Of a DNA stretch of 24,484 bases, positions 6,485 through 15,685 are shown one piece after another. The notes below the pieces were generated by a model. The model made no database searches and was not told the DNA's origin. It saw nothing but the letters and a program-made list of their open reading frames with translations. This stretch comes from Pollutimonas bauzanensis_A (GTDB taxonomy: Bacteria; Pseudomonadota; Gammaproteobacteria; Burkholderiales; Burkholderiaceae_B). The DNA is taken from NCBI RefSeq assembly GCF_040393045.1, contig NZ_JBEBUX010000056.1, forward strand, positions 1 to 24,484, written 5' to 3'. Numbering within the stretch: position 1 is the stretch's first letter; every line of letters begins with the position of its first letter. The translations under genes and the position numbers were made by a program.

Positions 6485-9233
6485 GGCCTGCGGTTTCGGA
6501 GTCAGTATTGCCTTCTTCCACGTCGGGCATGCCCGGAGGCGTACCCAGAGGCAGGGTAAAGACGACGACAGCGCCGCCCTGGGGCGAGCGCTGGGCGCTT
6601 ATGACGCCATTATGTACCTGAACGATAGCACGGCAAATAGCCAGCCCCAGACCTACACCGGGCGTGGACGACTCCTGTTCGCCCCGCGTGAATTTCTCAA
6701 AAAAAGCCTCTTCACGGCCGGGTGGAAAGCCTGGCCCGTTATCAGAAACGGTGACTTCCAGATATTGATCTTTGACACTTGCGGCGACGACAATCAACGA
6801 CCCCTCCCGCGTGTATTTGCTGGCATTTTCCACGAGATTGCAAAGCACCCGTTCTATTAATACCGCATCAAAGCGCACCAAGGGCAGGTCTGGCGCCAGT
6901 TGCGTTCGAACCTTATGCCGGGCGAGCACACCTTGGCTGGCGCGAAGTGCGCTTCCTACCACTTCCTCGAAAGGTTGCCATTGCAGGTTGAGCCTGATTT
7001 CACCGCTTTGAAGGCGAGCCATGTCGAGCAAGTTGGTGACCAGCTTTGTCATTCGTTGCGCTTCTTCGTGCAGGGCGTTGGCCAATTCATGTTGCGTCTG
7101 GGTGAGTGGCGGCGCTGACGACGCGAGTGATTCGGATAGTCCAAGTAACGACGTCAGGGGGGTGCGCAAATCGTGCGACAGTGCAGAGAGCAAGGAGTTG
7201 CGTAGCCGTTCTGACTCCATCCTCAGTAAAGCGTCTTGTGCTACGTCGATGTAATGCACACGTTCCAGCGCGATGGCTGCCAGCGCAGCGAAAATCTCAA
7301 GCTGTTGCCGCTGTTCGGGCACGAGCAGCCAATGCGGGCTACGGGGTGCAACCGCAAGTATGCCTCGGGTGCGCATGGGCGCTTGCAGAGGCAAATAAAA
7401 GAAACGGCTGGCGGGTAGGGTGTCGGTACCCATTCCGGCTGGCGAGGCGTGATCGAATGCCCATTGCGCCACCCCCATATCCACCATCTCCAGGTCCTGT
7501 TCGTTAGCATTGAAAGCCGGTGTAGGCATTTGCAAATGTCCCGCGTCATCGGGCAGAAGCAGTGTCGTTCGGGCATCGAACGTACGCTGAATAAAGCGAC
7601 GAGTGGACTCGAATATCTGAGAGGTTTGCAAGGCGCCCGACAATTCGCGGGCGAACTCATACAGCGCGCGCGAACGAGACTCCCGCCGCGATGCCACACG
7701 TGCTTGATAGCGCAATCCTGCCGTAAGCTGCCCGATGATTAGACCGACCGCAAGCATGACTGCAAGGGTCACCACATACTGAAAATCGCTGATCGAGAAC
7801 GAGAAACGGGGCGACACAAAAAAGAAGTCGAATGCCGCAACGCTCATAAAGGCGGAAAGGATGGCCGGACCGCGGCCGAACTGTACGGCGATGAACACTA
7901 AGGTCAACAGGAACAACATCACGATGTTGGCCAGATCCAGGTAGGGCAACAGTGGCGTGGCGATGAGTGCCGTCAAGACGCTGCTTGCGATCGTCCAGAG
8001 ATAAGGCTGAAGCCGTAGCCTGCGATAGGCAGGAATATCGCCATGCTTCGTGTGAAAAGCAAGCTCAGGCTTTAGCGGCTTATTGGACTCTGGACCGGGA
8101 TCACCAATTTCGATCAGATCAATTTCAGGAGCGTAAGCGGCGATGCGTGTTGAGAGAGCCCGACGTAATGACCACCCTCGGGAATGCCGCCCCAGGATAA
8201 CTCGCGAAAAATTGTGAGCATGGGCATAGTCGATGACGGTAAGTGCAATATCGCTGCCTGACAAGACGACTGGAGTGGCGCCAAGATCTTGTGCCAGTTT
8301 GAGCGTTTTTAGTATCTGGTCTCGCCGGGTCCTTGGTAAGCGTTGCAGTTGCGGCGTTTCAACATAGATCGCATGCCATTCGGTGTTTAATTGGCTGGCC
8401 AGTTGCGCCGTGCTGCGAATGATATGTTCTGTTCCGGGGCAGGGGCCGACGCAAACCAGTAGTGCCGAGTCGGTCTTCCAGATGGCGCCTATCGATTTTT
8501 CGATTCGATATGCCTGCACATCATCTTCGATCCGCTCTGCCGTGCGGCGTAACGCCAGTTCCCGCAGGGCGATCAAATTGCCTTTACGGAAAAAATTCTT
8601 TGAGGCCCGATCCGCCTGTTGAGCTTGATAGACCTTGCCTTCCTTCAGTCGTTTAAGCAACTCATCCGCCGGGATATCCACCAGCACGATTTCATCGGCT
8701 TTATCGAATACAGTATCTGGCAAGGTTTCACTGACGCGGATACCGGTAATTCCGCCCACTACGTCGTTCAGGCTTTCCAGGTGCTGGACGTTCACGGTTG
8801 TAAATACGTCGATGCCGACGTTCAAGAGTTCTTCTACGTCTTGCCATCGCTTGGGGTGGCGTGAGCCCGGCACGTTAGAATGCGCCAACTCGTCCACCAG
8901 GACCAGCGAGGGCTGGCGCCGCAGCGCCGCATCGATATCGAACTCGTGTAACGCCTTTCCCCGATAGTCGATGGTTTTTAGCGGCAGAACTTCCAGACCG
9001 TGCAGTAATGATTCGGTTTCGCTGCGGCCATGGGTTTCGACTACGCCGACCACGACCTTCTGCTTGTCAGCCAGTAGCCTCTGTGCCGCAGCCAACATGG
9101 CATACGTCTTGCCGACCCCCGCCGACGCCCCGAAATAGATTCGCAGCTTGCCACGCTTGGCTTGGCGCTCTTGCTCTTGGACCTGAGCCAGCAAACTGTC
9201 CGGATCCGGGCGTTGTGCGTCAGTTGAATACAT
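6477..9233 (-). CDS. kdpD: KdpD potassium-responsive sensor histidine kinase
   Basis: A 918-residue protein with full KdpD architecture. The N-terminal KdpD domain has a Walker A motif, GASAGVGKT, at residues 35-43, and VLVDELAHSNVPGSRH near 111-126. A universal-stress-protein-like domain spans roughly 255-375. Four closely packed membrane segments follow at about 412-505, then a GAF-like region at about 520-660. The kinase core has HisKA motif ALSHDLRTPLTSLLGL with His687, and an ATPase domain with NLVENASKYT and DNGPGFPPG. Known role: senses low potassium or turgor and phosphorylates KdpE. It lies 17 bases after kdpC and overlaps kdpE, so it is part of one transcription unit. The length matches the family and no key residue is missing. 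Confidence 0.96.
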   Translation of the reverse strand: MYSTDAQRPDPDSLLAQVQEQERQAKRGKLRIYFGASAGVGKTYAMLAAAQRLLADKQKVVVGVVETHGRSETESLLHGLEVLPLKTIDYRGKALHEFDIDAALRRQPSLVLVDELAHSNVPGSRHPKRWQDVEELLNVGIDVFTTVNVQHLESLNDVVGGITGIRVSETLPDTVFDKADEIVLVDIPADELLKRLKEGKVYQAQQADRASKNFFRKGNLIALRELALRRTAERIEDDVQAYRIEKSIGAIWKTDSALLVCVGPCPGTEHIIRSTAQLASQLNTEWHAIYVETPQLQRLPRTRRDQILKTLKLAQDLGATPVVLSGSDIALTVIDYAHAHNFSRVILGRHSRGWSLRRALSTRIAAYAPEIDLIEIGDPGPESNKPLKPELAFHTKHGDIPAYRRLRLQPYLWTIASSVLTALIATPLLPYLDLANIVMLFLLTLVFIAVQFGRGPAILSAFMSVAAFDFFFVSPRFSFSISDFQYVVTLAVMLAVGLIIGQLTAGLRYQARVASRRESRSRALYEFARELSGALQTSQIFESTRRFIQRTFDARTTLLLPDDAGHLQMPTPAFNANEQDLEMVDMGVAQWAFDHASPAGMGTDTLPASRFFYLPLQAPMRTRGILAVAPRSPHWLLVPEQRQQLEIFAALAAIALERVHYIDVAQDALLRMESERLRNSLLSALSHDLRTPLTSLLGLSESLASSAPPLTQTQHELANALHEEAQRMTKLVTNLLDMARLQSGEIRLNLQWQPFEEVVGSALRASQGVLARHKVRTQLAPDLPLVRFDAVLIERVLCNLVENASKYTREGSLIVVAASVKDQYLEVTVSDNGPGFPPGREEAFFEKFTRGEQESSTPGVGLGLAICRAIVQVHNGVISAQRSPQGGAVVVFTLPLGTPPGMPDVEEGNTDSETAGHD

Positions 9234-9250
9234 GGTTTGGCGTTGAGACG

Positions 9251-9826
9251 CTATTCGTTTTGTTGATCGATCGCAAGGTTCAGCATCAATACATTGACGC
9301 GTGGCTCACCCAAGAATCCAAAGTACCGCGATTCAGTGTGTTGATCAATCAGGCTATGCACCGTCGCTATGGATAAATGGCGCTCGCGTGCAACACGAGG
9401 GGCTTGATAGTAGGCGGCGGCCAGGCTGATTTCGGGGTCCAGGCCGCTGGCGGAGGCGGTCACCAGGTCGATCGGAATCGCCGAGGTATTGCCTGGGTCG
9501 GCGGCTTTCAACGCATCGATACGGTTTTTCACCGCATTGATGAGGGCGGGGTTGCTCGGGCCCATGTTGGAGCCGCTGGACGCGGCCGCGTTATTCGGCA
9601 TCGGGCCGGTGGCTGAGGGCCTGCCCCAAAAATAGTTGGGTGAGGTGAACGTTTGCCCAATCAGCTCGGATCCTATCGCTTGGCCATCCCGAGTGATCAG
9701 GCTACCTGCCGTCTTGTCGGGAAAGGCGAACTGCCCAATACCTGTTATGGCCAAGGGGTACAACACACCGCAAATGAGGGTTAGAGCAGCAAACAGCACC
9801 AACGCAGGGCGAACAATTGATTTCAT
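9251..9826 (-). CDS. kdpC: KdpC subunit of the Kdp K+-ATPase
   Basis: A 191-residue KdpC with one N-terminal transmembrane helix (RPALVLFAALTLICGVLYPLA) and a periplasmic domain. Family blocks are GSELIGQTF, YFWGRPSATGP, GSNMGPSNPAL and DLVTASASGLDPEIS. The start at 9826 is supported by AGGA five bases upstream and by homology beginning at MKSIVRP. A longer ORF back to 9886 would run into the kdpB coding region. KdpC is thought to help assemble and stabilise the KdpFABC complex and raise its ATP affinity. It follows kdpB by seven bases. Confidence 0.95.
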   Translation of the reverse strand: MKSIVRPALVLFAALTLICGVLYPLAITGIGQFAFPDKTAGSLITRDGQAIGSELIGQTFTSPNYFWGRPSATGPMPNNAAASSGSNMGPSNPALINAVKNRIDALKAADPGNTSAIPIDLVTASASGLDPEISLAAAYYQAPRVARERHLSIATVHSLIDQHTESRYFGFLGEPRVNVLMLNLAIDQQNE

Positions 9827-9833
9827 GAGTGTC

Positions 9834-11915
9834 CTAAACGAGATGAAGAGCGGCAAGGGCCATATCAATGAGCTTGATGCCCGCAAACGGTACCAGGATG
9901 CCGCCTAATCCGTAGATCAGTACATTGCGGCGCAAGAGCATGGCCGCACCGATGGCCCGATATTGCACGCCTTTCAAGGCAAGAGGGATCAGCACAACAA
10001 TGATCAGCGCATTGAAAATCACGGCGGACATGATGGCCGACGAAGCACTGCTTAACTGCATGATGTCGAGCGCCTTAAGTTGCGGGTAGGTCCCAACAAA
10101 CGCCGCCGGGATAATGGCGAAATACTTGGCGATGTCATTGGAAATGGAAAATGTGGTCAGCGATCCGCGGGTCATCAGCATCTGTTTTCCGATCTCCACG
10201 ATTTCCAGTAGTTTGGTCGGGTTGGAGTCGAGATCAACCATATTGCCGGCCTCTTTTGCTGCCTGGGTGCCGGAATTCATTGCTACAGCGACATCGGCCT
10301 GTGCCAGCGCCGGTGCATCATTGGTTCCGTCGCCGGTCATTGCTACAAGCCTGCCTTCGGCTTGGTAGCTGCGTATCAGCTTGAGCTTGTCTTCCGGGGT
10401 GGCTTCTGCCAGGAAATCGTCCACGCCGGCTTCGGCTGCAATGGCGGCTGCCGTGAGCTTGTTGTCGCCGGTAATCATGATGGTCTTGATCCCCATACGG
10501 CGCAGTTCGGCAAAGCGTTCTTTAATGCCGCCCTTGACGATGTCCTTGAGCTCTACGACGCCCATCACACGGCCTTCATCGACTACCACGAGCGGCGTGC
10601 TGCCTCGCCGCGACAGTTCATCAACGGCGAGGGTCACTTCCGCAGGGTAGGAGTAACCTAGCGACGTTACGTATTTTTTCATGGAATCGGCGGCGCCTTT
10701 GCGTAGTGCACGCGTGTCGTTGCCTGTATGGACATCGATGCCGCTCATGCGGGTCTGCGCCGAAAAGGGAACAAACGTTGCATGCAGCGATGCCATCTCG
10801 CGTTCGCGGATATTGAACCGTTGCTTGGCCAACACCGCAATACTGCGCCCTTCGGGCGTTTCATCTGCCAACGAAGCGAGTTGCGCGGCATCGGCCAATT
10901 GGATTTCGCTGACTCCTGGTGCAGGGATAAAGGCGGCGGCCTGCCGGTTGCCCAGTGTAATGGTGCCCGTCTTGTCCAGCAGCAGTACGTCGACATCGCC
11001 GGCCGCTTCTACGGCGCGGCCCGACGTGGCAATAACGTTCGCTTGCATCATGCGGCTCATGCCTGCGACACCGATGGCCGACAGCAAACCGCCTATCGTG
11101 GTTGGGATCAGGCACACCAGCAGGGCTATCAGCACTGTCATGGTGACGGGGGTGCCCACGCTTGCGGCATGGACGCTAAACAGCGAGAAGGGCAGTAGCG
11201 TAACCGTTACCAATAGAAAGATGATGGTGAGCGCCACGAGTAGAATGGTCAACGCAATTTCGTTCGGTGTTTTCTGTCGCTTTGCGCCTTCAACCATGGC
11301 GATCATGCGATCGATGAAGGCCTCGCCCGGATCGACCGACACGCGCACCACCAACCAATCAGACAGCACGCGGGTACCGCCGGTTACTGCGGAAAAATCG
11401 CCGCCCGATTCTCGGATGACCGGCGCGGACTCCCCGGTGATAGCGCTTTCATCCACCGATGCCACGCCTTCAATCACCTCGCCATCGGCAGGAATGGTGT
11501 CGCCGGCTTCCACCAGCACGATATCGCCTTTGCTCAGTTGCGTGGCCGGTGTAGAGGTCCAGCGGCTGCCATGCGCTGCTGCGCTCATTTTCTTGGCGGT
11601 AACGGTTTGCTTTAACGCGTGCAGCGAGGCAGCCTGCGCCTTGCTGCGGCCCTCCGCCAATGACTCGGCAAAGTTCGCAAACAGCACCGTCACCCAGAGC
11701 CCTAAAGCGATGATCAGGATGAAGCCTGGGCTGGCTTCGCCGGTGCCTGTGATGGCCTGAAGGAACAGCAATGTGGTCAGGATACTGCCCACATACACCA
11801 CAAACATGACTGGATTACGCCACTGGGCGCGCGGATCCAGTTTTTTGAACGCGCCGGTAATGCCAGGTCCTAGGAGCGCGGCATCAAAAAGCGCCAAATT
11901 TCTTTTGTGCGACAT
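9834..11915 (-). CDS. kdpB: KdpB, catalytic P-type ATPase subunit of the K+ transporter
   Basis: A 693-residue P1A-type ATPase. Phosphorylated Asp314 lies in LLLDKTGTITLGNR. The actuator loop reads SAITGESAPVIRESG, and the hinge region contains MVAMTGDGTNDAPALAQADVAVAMNSG-type sequence near residue 515. Membrane helices lie near residues 30-80, 215-265 and at the C-terminus. Known role: ATP hydrolysis drives K+ uptake through KdpA. The start is at 11915 (MSHKRNLALF), with AGGA eight bases upstream and 14 bases after the kdpA stop. A much longer in-frame ORF reaching 12149 lies inside kdpA and is not the real start. All motifs needed for catalysis are present. Confidence 0.97.
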   Translation of the reverse strand: MSHKRNLALFDAALLGPGITGAFKKLDPRAQWRNPVMFVVYVGSILTTLLFLQAITGTGEASPGFILIIALGLWVTVLFANFAESLAEGRSKAQAASLHALKQTVTAKKMSAAAHGSRWTSTPATQLSKGDIVLVEAGDTIPADGEVIEGVASVDESAITGESAPVIRESGGDFSAVTGGTRVLSDWLVVRVSVDPGEAFIDRMIAMVEGAKRQKTPNEIALTILLVALTIIFLLVTVTLLPFSLFSVHAASVGTPVTMTVLIALLVCLIPTTIGGLLSAIGVAGMSRMMQANVIATSGRAVEAAGDVDVLLLDKTGTITLGNRQAAAFIPAPGVSEIQLADAAQLASLADETPEGRSIAVLAKQRFNIREREMASLHATFVPFSAQTRMSGIDVHTGNDTRALRKGAADSMKKYVTSLGYSYPAEVTLAVDELSRRGSTPLVVVDEGRVMGVVELKDIVKGGIKERFAELRRMGIKTIMITGDNKLTAAAIAAEAGVDDFLAEATPEDKLKLIRSYQAEGRLVAMTGDGTNDAPALAQADVAVAMNSGTQAAKEAGNMVDLDSNPTKLLEIVEIGKQMLMTRGSLTTFSISNDIAKYFAIIPAAFVGTYPQLKALDIMQLSSASSAIMSAVIFNALIIVVLIPLALKGVQYRAIGAAMLLRRNVLIYGLGGILVPFAGIKLIDMALAALHLV

Positions 11916-11929
11916 AGCTAGCGTCCTGC

Positions 11930-13735
11930 TTAATGAGTGAATAACTGAAGATGTTCGACAATGGGCCCTAACGCTAATGCAGGTATGTAGTTCAATACGC
12001 CCACCAACACCACGACGCCGATCAAAAGAGCTATGAATAGCGGGCCATGCGTCGGCATGGTGCCGGCCGTTATGTCCAGGCGCTTTTTCGCCGCGAGTGA
12101 TCCGGCCATGGCCAGAATCGGTACGATGACGAGGTAGCGGCCGAACCACATGGCCAGACCCAACATGATGTTATAGAAGGGAGTATTGGCCGATAAACCG
12201 GCAAATGCGCTGCCGTTGTTATTGGCGGCCGAGGTGAACGCATACAGGACCTCTGAAAACCCATGCATACCCGGGTTGGCTATACCGGCTCGCCCAGGAT
12301 CCGCAATCACGGCGATCGCGGTGCCGCATAGCACCAGAAATGGCACGATCAAAATGGCGATCGCCGTCATTTTCATTTCGAAAGACTGTATTTTCTTACC
12401 CAAATACTCTGGCGTGCGGCCTATCATCAGGCCGGCGATAAACACCGTCATGATCGCGAAGATCAGCATGCCATATAGGCCGGAACCCACGCCGCCAAAG
12501 ACCACTTCGCCCAGCTGCATCAGCACGAGCGGCACCAAGCCGCCCAGGGGCATGAAAGAATCATGCATGGCATTGACCGCGCCGCAGGATGCTGCCGTTG
12601 TGATGGCCGCGAACAAGGCCGATGCGCTAATGCCAAAGCGGGTTTCCTTGCCTTCCATATTCCCACCTGACTGCAACGCGCTGGCGACCTGATCGATGTC
12701 CAATCCCGCCAACCCAGGATGCGCTTGCTGCTCGGCGAACATGGCAATGCTTGCCATCACGACAAAGATGATCGTCATGGCGCCCAACACCGCCCAACCT
12801 TGCCGAATATCCCCCACCATCCGGCCGAAGGCGAAACACAGTGCCGTCGGAATTAAGAAAATAGCCAACATCTGCAAGAGGTTAGAAAGGGCAGTGGGGT
12901 TTTCGAAGGGATGCGCCGAGTTGGTGTTAAAAAAGCCGCCGCCGTTGGTGCCTAGTAGCTTGATGGCTTCTTGCGAAGCCACGGGACCCATTGCCAGCGT
13001 CTGTGTTTTCGCGCTTAGGGTTTCGGTCAACGGATCGCCTTCAGCGGTATTCAGCGCCTGACCCTGTGCGTCGGTTTGAACCTGTTCATAGGTAACCGGG
13101 GCAAGCAACGTAACTTCTTTGTAGGAAGAAAAATTTTGAATCACGCCTTGACTCATTAGGGCGACGGCCAGCACAACCGATAGCGGCAACAATAGGTACA
13201 GGGTCGAGCGCAGCAGATCGACCCAGAAGTTGCCGATGCCGTTTGCAGAGCGTGACGAAAACCCGCGTATCAAGGCAAAGGCAACAGCAATGCCGGTTGC
13301 GGCTGAAAAGAAATTCTGCCCAGTCAACACGAGCATTTGAGTGAGGTAGCTCATGGTTGTTTCACCGCCGTAGCCCTGCCAGTTGGTATTGCTGGCAAAA
13401 CTGATTGCAGTATTGAACGATGAATCAGCACTTACATTGCCAAACGCCTGGGGGTTTAGCGGTAGCCATGCCTGAAGCCGTTGCACGCCATAGGTGGCTA
13501 GCACGCCCAGTGTGTTGAACGCGAGCAGTGCCAGCGCGTAGCTTTTCCAACCCATGCCTGTGTTGGGATTAATGCCGGCGGCGCGATAGAGGGCTGCTTC
13601 CACGGTGCTGAGCCAGCCCATGCCGCGCACTGGCGCATAGGAAGCAAGTCGTACCATATACTTTCCCAGCGGATAAGCTAGGCCTAATAAGAGCACCAGG
13701 AAGATCAGCAAAAGCAGCAAGGATTGCGTTGTCAT
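11930..13735 (-). CDS. kdpA: KdpA, potassium-channel-like subunit
   Basis: A 601-residue polytopic membrane protein with at least ten hydrophobic segments. The four degenerate selectivity-filter regions are visible: NTNWQGYGGETTMSYLTQM, LLGTNGGGFFNTNSAHPF, CGAVNAMHDSFMPLGGL and SAANNNGSAFAGLSANTPF. KdpA binds K+ from the periplasm and passes it through an intersubunit tunnel to KdpB. It is longer than the ~557-residue E. coli protein. Extra residues lie around 225-260, between the second and third filter regions, as seen in many betaproteobacteria. The ATG is one base after the kdpF stop (TGA-C-ATG), with AGAGGAC upstream, so translation is coupled. Confidence 0.97.
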   Translation of the reverse strand: MTTQSLLLLLIFLVLLLGLAYPLGKYMVRLASYAPVRGMGWLSTVEAALYRAAGINPNTGMGWKSYALALLAFNTLGVLATYGVQRLQAWLPLNPQAFGNVSADSSFNTAISFASNTNWQGYGGETTMSYLTQMLVLTGQNFFSAATGIAVAFALIRGFSSRSANGIGNFWVDLLRSTLYLLLPLSVVLAVALMSQGVIQNFSSYKEVTLLAPVTYEQVQTDAQGQALNTAEGDPLTETLSAKTQTLAMGPVASQEAIKLLGTNGGGFFNTNSAHPFENPTALSNLLQMLAIFLIPTALCFAFGRMVGDIRQGWAVLGAMTIIFVVMASIAMFAEQQAHPGLAGLDIDQVASALQSGGNMEGKETRFGISASALFAAITTAASCGAVNAMHDSFMPLGGLVPLVLMQLGEVVFGGVGSGLYGMLIFAIMTVFIAGLMIGRTPEYLGKKIQSFEMKMTAIAILIVPFLVLCGTAIAVIADPGRAGIANPGMHGFSEVLYAFTSAANNNGSAFAGLSANTPFYNIMLGLAMWFGRYLVIVPILAMAGSLAAKKRLDITAGTMPTHGPLFIALLIGVVVLVGVLNYIPALALGPIVEHLQLFTH

Positions 13736-13736
13736 G

Positions 13737-13826
13737 TCATAAGTCCTCTGCTTTTACGAGCGCGATGAGCAAGTACGCCAAGAGGCCGCCGGCCACGATC
13801 GCGCCGATGAGATAAAACAGATTCAT
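13737..13826 (-). CDS. kdpF: KdpF, small accessory membrane peptide
   Basis: A 29-residue peptide beginning MNLFYLIGAIVAGGLLAYLL and ending in LIALVKAEDL. It is a single transmembrane helix with a short charged tail, typical KdpF. GGGAG lies about seven bases upstream of the ATG. Its start overlaps the stop of the preceding small ORF as ATGA, and its stop is one base from kdpA. KdpF is known to stabilise the KdpABC complex in the membrane. Confidence 0.9.
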   Translation of the reverse strand: MNLFYLIGAIVAGGLLAYLLIALVKAEDL

Positions 13827-13918
13827 TGATCATCTCCCAACTTGGCGCAAGCCGTGGCTAACGCGCAGGTCAGAAAGTAAAATACAAGAACTATGCCGAT
13901 ATGTAGGAGGTCTGCCAT
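13823..13918 (-). CDS. Small single-helix membrane protein at the head of the kdp operon
   Basis: A 31-codon ORF starts MADLLHIGIVLVFYFLTCAL and ends ATACAKLGDDQ. It has one hydrophobic helix (residues ~7-25) and a hydrophilic tail. Its TGA overlaps the kdpF ATG (ATGA), which strongly suggests translational coupling and membership in the operon. A second in-frame ATG at 13921 could add one methionine; the upstream AAAGA is a weak ribosome site. Some bacteria have similar tiny membrane ORFs ahead of kdpF, but their role is not settled. The ORF is directly readable. A function in the Kdp complex is inference from position and membrane character. Confidence 0.65.
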   Translation of the reverse strand: MADLLHIGIVLVFYFLTCALATACAKLGDDQ

Positions 13919-13994
13919 CATCTTTATAAACGTTGTTTTGATGATGGAAAGATTAGCTGGATGCGTCTAAAAGTTTTGTAAAAACTCGGATGCC

Positions 13995-14018
13995 AAGTAT
14001 AAAAAAAGTATAAAAAAT
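13995..14018 (-). promoter_or_regulatory. KdpE-binding site upstream of the kdp operon
   Basis: Read on the minus strand, the DNA gives two copies of TTTTTATACTT in tandem, 11 bases (one helical turn) apart. This closely matches the known E. coli KdpE site, a T-rich TTTTTATACTTTTTTTACAC. It lies about 75 bases upstream of the first kdp-operon ORF, a suitable place for an activator. The repeat is seen directly; binding is inferred from similarity. Confidence 0.75.
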
Positions 14019-14027
14019 CACGACAAA

Positions 14028-14062
14028 GAGAGCGGGTGCCTCGCTGAAAACTAGCCGCTCTC
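14028..14062 (-). terminator. Likely terminator of the TerC-type gene
   Basis: GAGAGCGG (14028-14035) and CCGCTCTC (14055-14062) form a perfect eight-base inverted repeat with a 19-base loop. It begins ten bases after the stop of the minus-strand TerC-type gene. On that strand it is followed by TTTGTCGTGATTTTTT. The long loop lowers confidence. It would insulate the kdp promoter from upstream transcription. Confidence 0.5.
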
Positions 14063-14071
14063 CTGCTCGTG

Positions 14072-15634
14072 TTACCCAATTAAAGAGAGACGCCCCTCAT
14101 CAGTACGCGTCACCTCAAGTGTCGCAATCCGTCGGTTAGTAATTTCCGTTATCTTGAAATGCAGGCCGTCCAATTCTATAGTGGCGCCGATTGCAGGTAG
14201 GGCGCCGAATCGATCAAGAAGCAGTCCAGCGATCGACGTAAAGCCATCACCTTCGACGCGCAAGGAGTCGGTTTCAAGTACCTGAGCGAGATAGTGCAGA
14301 TCGGTCGCACCATCGACCCGCCAACGTCCTGGCTCTATGGCTTGGATGGTCGGGTGTTCATCCTCATCCGGAAACTCGCCGGCAATGGCCTCCAGGATAT
14401 CAATAGGAGTGAGGAGCCCTTGAATCGTGCCATACTCGTCGGTAATCAGCACCAGTTGTCCGCGGGACTTTTTGAGCGTTTCCATTGCACTCAATACCCC
14501 AGTTAACTCATGGACGATAATGGGCTCACGCAGGCTCGAGAGCTCGCTCATATCCCTACTGTCCATCAAGTCAGCCATGAGGTCTTTAGCCCGGGCAACG
14601 CCTAATATGCTATCGAGCTGGCCGCGACAGACCGGGAAAAAGCTATGGGGCGTTTCGCGCAAATGCTGGAGTATCGTCGCCGGCTCATCATCCAGATTGA
14701 TCCAGGAAATTTCGGTGCGCGGCGTCATAATGGAGCGAATCGAGCGCTCTCCCAGCGTGAGTACACCGCTCACCATGCTGCGCTCTTCTTCTCCGAACGC
14801 CGATTCGTCCGTGTCCGGAGTAGCCCCCGTTGCAGACTCCATTCTTTCAGAGCGTTTCTTGCTTCCCAGCATGCGCAATACTGCCTCGGCTGTGCGATCC
14901 CGCAACGGCAGGCGCGCTTCATTTTTCAGCAGGCTACGACGAGCAAGCTGATTGAAAAACTCAATCACAATGGAAAAACCTATCGCAGCGTACAGATAAC
15001 CTTTAGGAATCTTGAACCCCAGGCCTTCCGCAGTGAGGCTGAGCCCGATCATTAACAAAAAGCTCAAGCACAGCACCACGACGGTAGGGTGCGCATTCAC
15101 AAAGCGCGTTAAGGGCTTGGATGCCCACATCATCATGCCCATGGAAATCACCACGGCCGCCATCATGACGGGAAGCTCATCGACCATACCGATGGCGGTT
15201 ATTACCGCGTCCAGCGAAAACACGGCATCCAGGACAACAATTTGTGTGACCACCACGGCAAAGCCGGCATATACCTTGGAGTTGCTCTGTTCATGGGTAG
15301 TGCCTTCCAGGCGCTCATGCAGCTCGGTGGTGGCTTTGAATAACAGGAAAATCCCGCCTAAAAGAAGGATCAAGTCTCTTCCCGAGAACGAAAAGGATCC
15401 CACGGAAAACAAGGGCGCCGTCAAGGTAACGAGCCACGACACAATGGTGAGCAATCCCAGTCGCATTAGGAGCGCTAGCGACAAGCCGATCAATCGTGCT
15501 TTATCGCGCTGATGTGGCGGCAGTTTGTCGGCCAGGATCGCAATAAAAATCAAATTGTCGATACCGAGCACGATCTCTAGCACGACCAGGGTCAACAGCC
15601 CCACCCAGATATTGGGGTCTAAAAGCCATTCCAT
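14072..15634 (-). CDS. TerC-family membrane protein with CBS pair and CorC/HlyC domain (YoaE/YegH-like)
   Basis: A 520-residue protein. The N-terminal TerC domain (about residues 1-240) has seven or so membrane helices. Conserved acidic sites include Glu20 and Asp26-Asn27 in EIVLGIDNLIF, and Asp136 and Asp142 in VLDAVFSLDAVITAIGM. A charged linker follows. Two CBS motifs lie near residues 300-425 (including SIMTPRTEISWINLDD and GQLVLITDEYGTIQGLLTPIDILEAI). A C-terminal CorC/HlyC transporter-associated domain spans about 435-515. Size and order match E. coli YoaE and YegH. TerC proteins have been linked to tellurite resistance and Mn2+ export or metalation of secreted proteins; CBS pairs usually bind adenine nucleotides. 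A role in metal efflux is an inference. It is monocistronic, with an apparent terminator. Confidence 0.88.
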   Translation of the reverse strand: MEWLLDPNIWVGLLTLVVLEIVLGIDNLIFIAILADKLPPHQRDKARLIGLSLALLMRLGLLTIVSWLVTLTAPLFSVGSFSFSGRDLILLLGGIFLLFKATTELHERLEGTTHEQSNSKVYAGFAVVVTQIVVLDAVFSLDAVITAIGMVDELPVMMAAVVISMGMMMWASKPLTRFVNAHPTVVVLCLSFLLMIGLSLTAEGLGFKIPKGYLYAAIGFSIVIEFFNQLARRSLLKNEARLPLRDRTAEAVLRMLGSKKRSERMESATGATPDTDESAFGEEERSMVSGVLTLGERSIRSIMTPRTEISWINLDDEPATILQHLRETPHSFFPVCRGQLDSILGVARAKDLMADLMDSRDMSELSSLREPIIVHELTGVLSAMETLKKSRGQLVLITDEYGTIQGLLTPIDILEAIAGEFPDEDEHPTIQAIEPGRWRVDGATDLHYLAQVLETDSLRVEGDGFTSIAGLLLDRFGALPAIGATIELDGLHFKITEITNRRIATLEVTRTDEGRLSLIG

Positions 15635-15685
15635 ATAAAAGCCTAATAAAAATTAAGTAAAGCCAAGTGATGCGCGGTGAATCGA

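Noticed and set aside
10681..11760. A 359-codon open frame on the plus strand
   Set aside because: It lies wholly antisense to kdpB, whose motifs are intact, and its Ser/Thr/Ala-rich product matches no family.
11916..12149. N-terminal extension of KdpB by 78 residues
   Set aside because: It overlaps the kdpA 3' end, has no KdpB homology, and the MSHKRN start has a good ribosome site.
12186..12692. A 168-codon plus-strand frame
   Set aside because: It is antisense to kdpA, where the potassium-filter motifs show the true reading frame.
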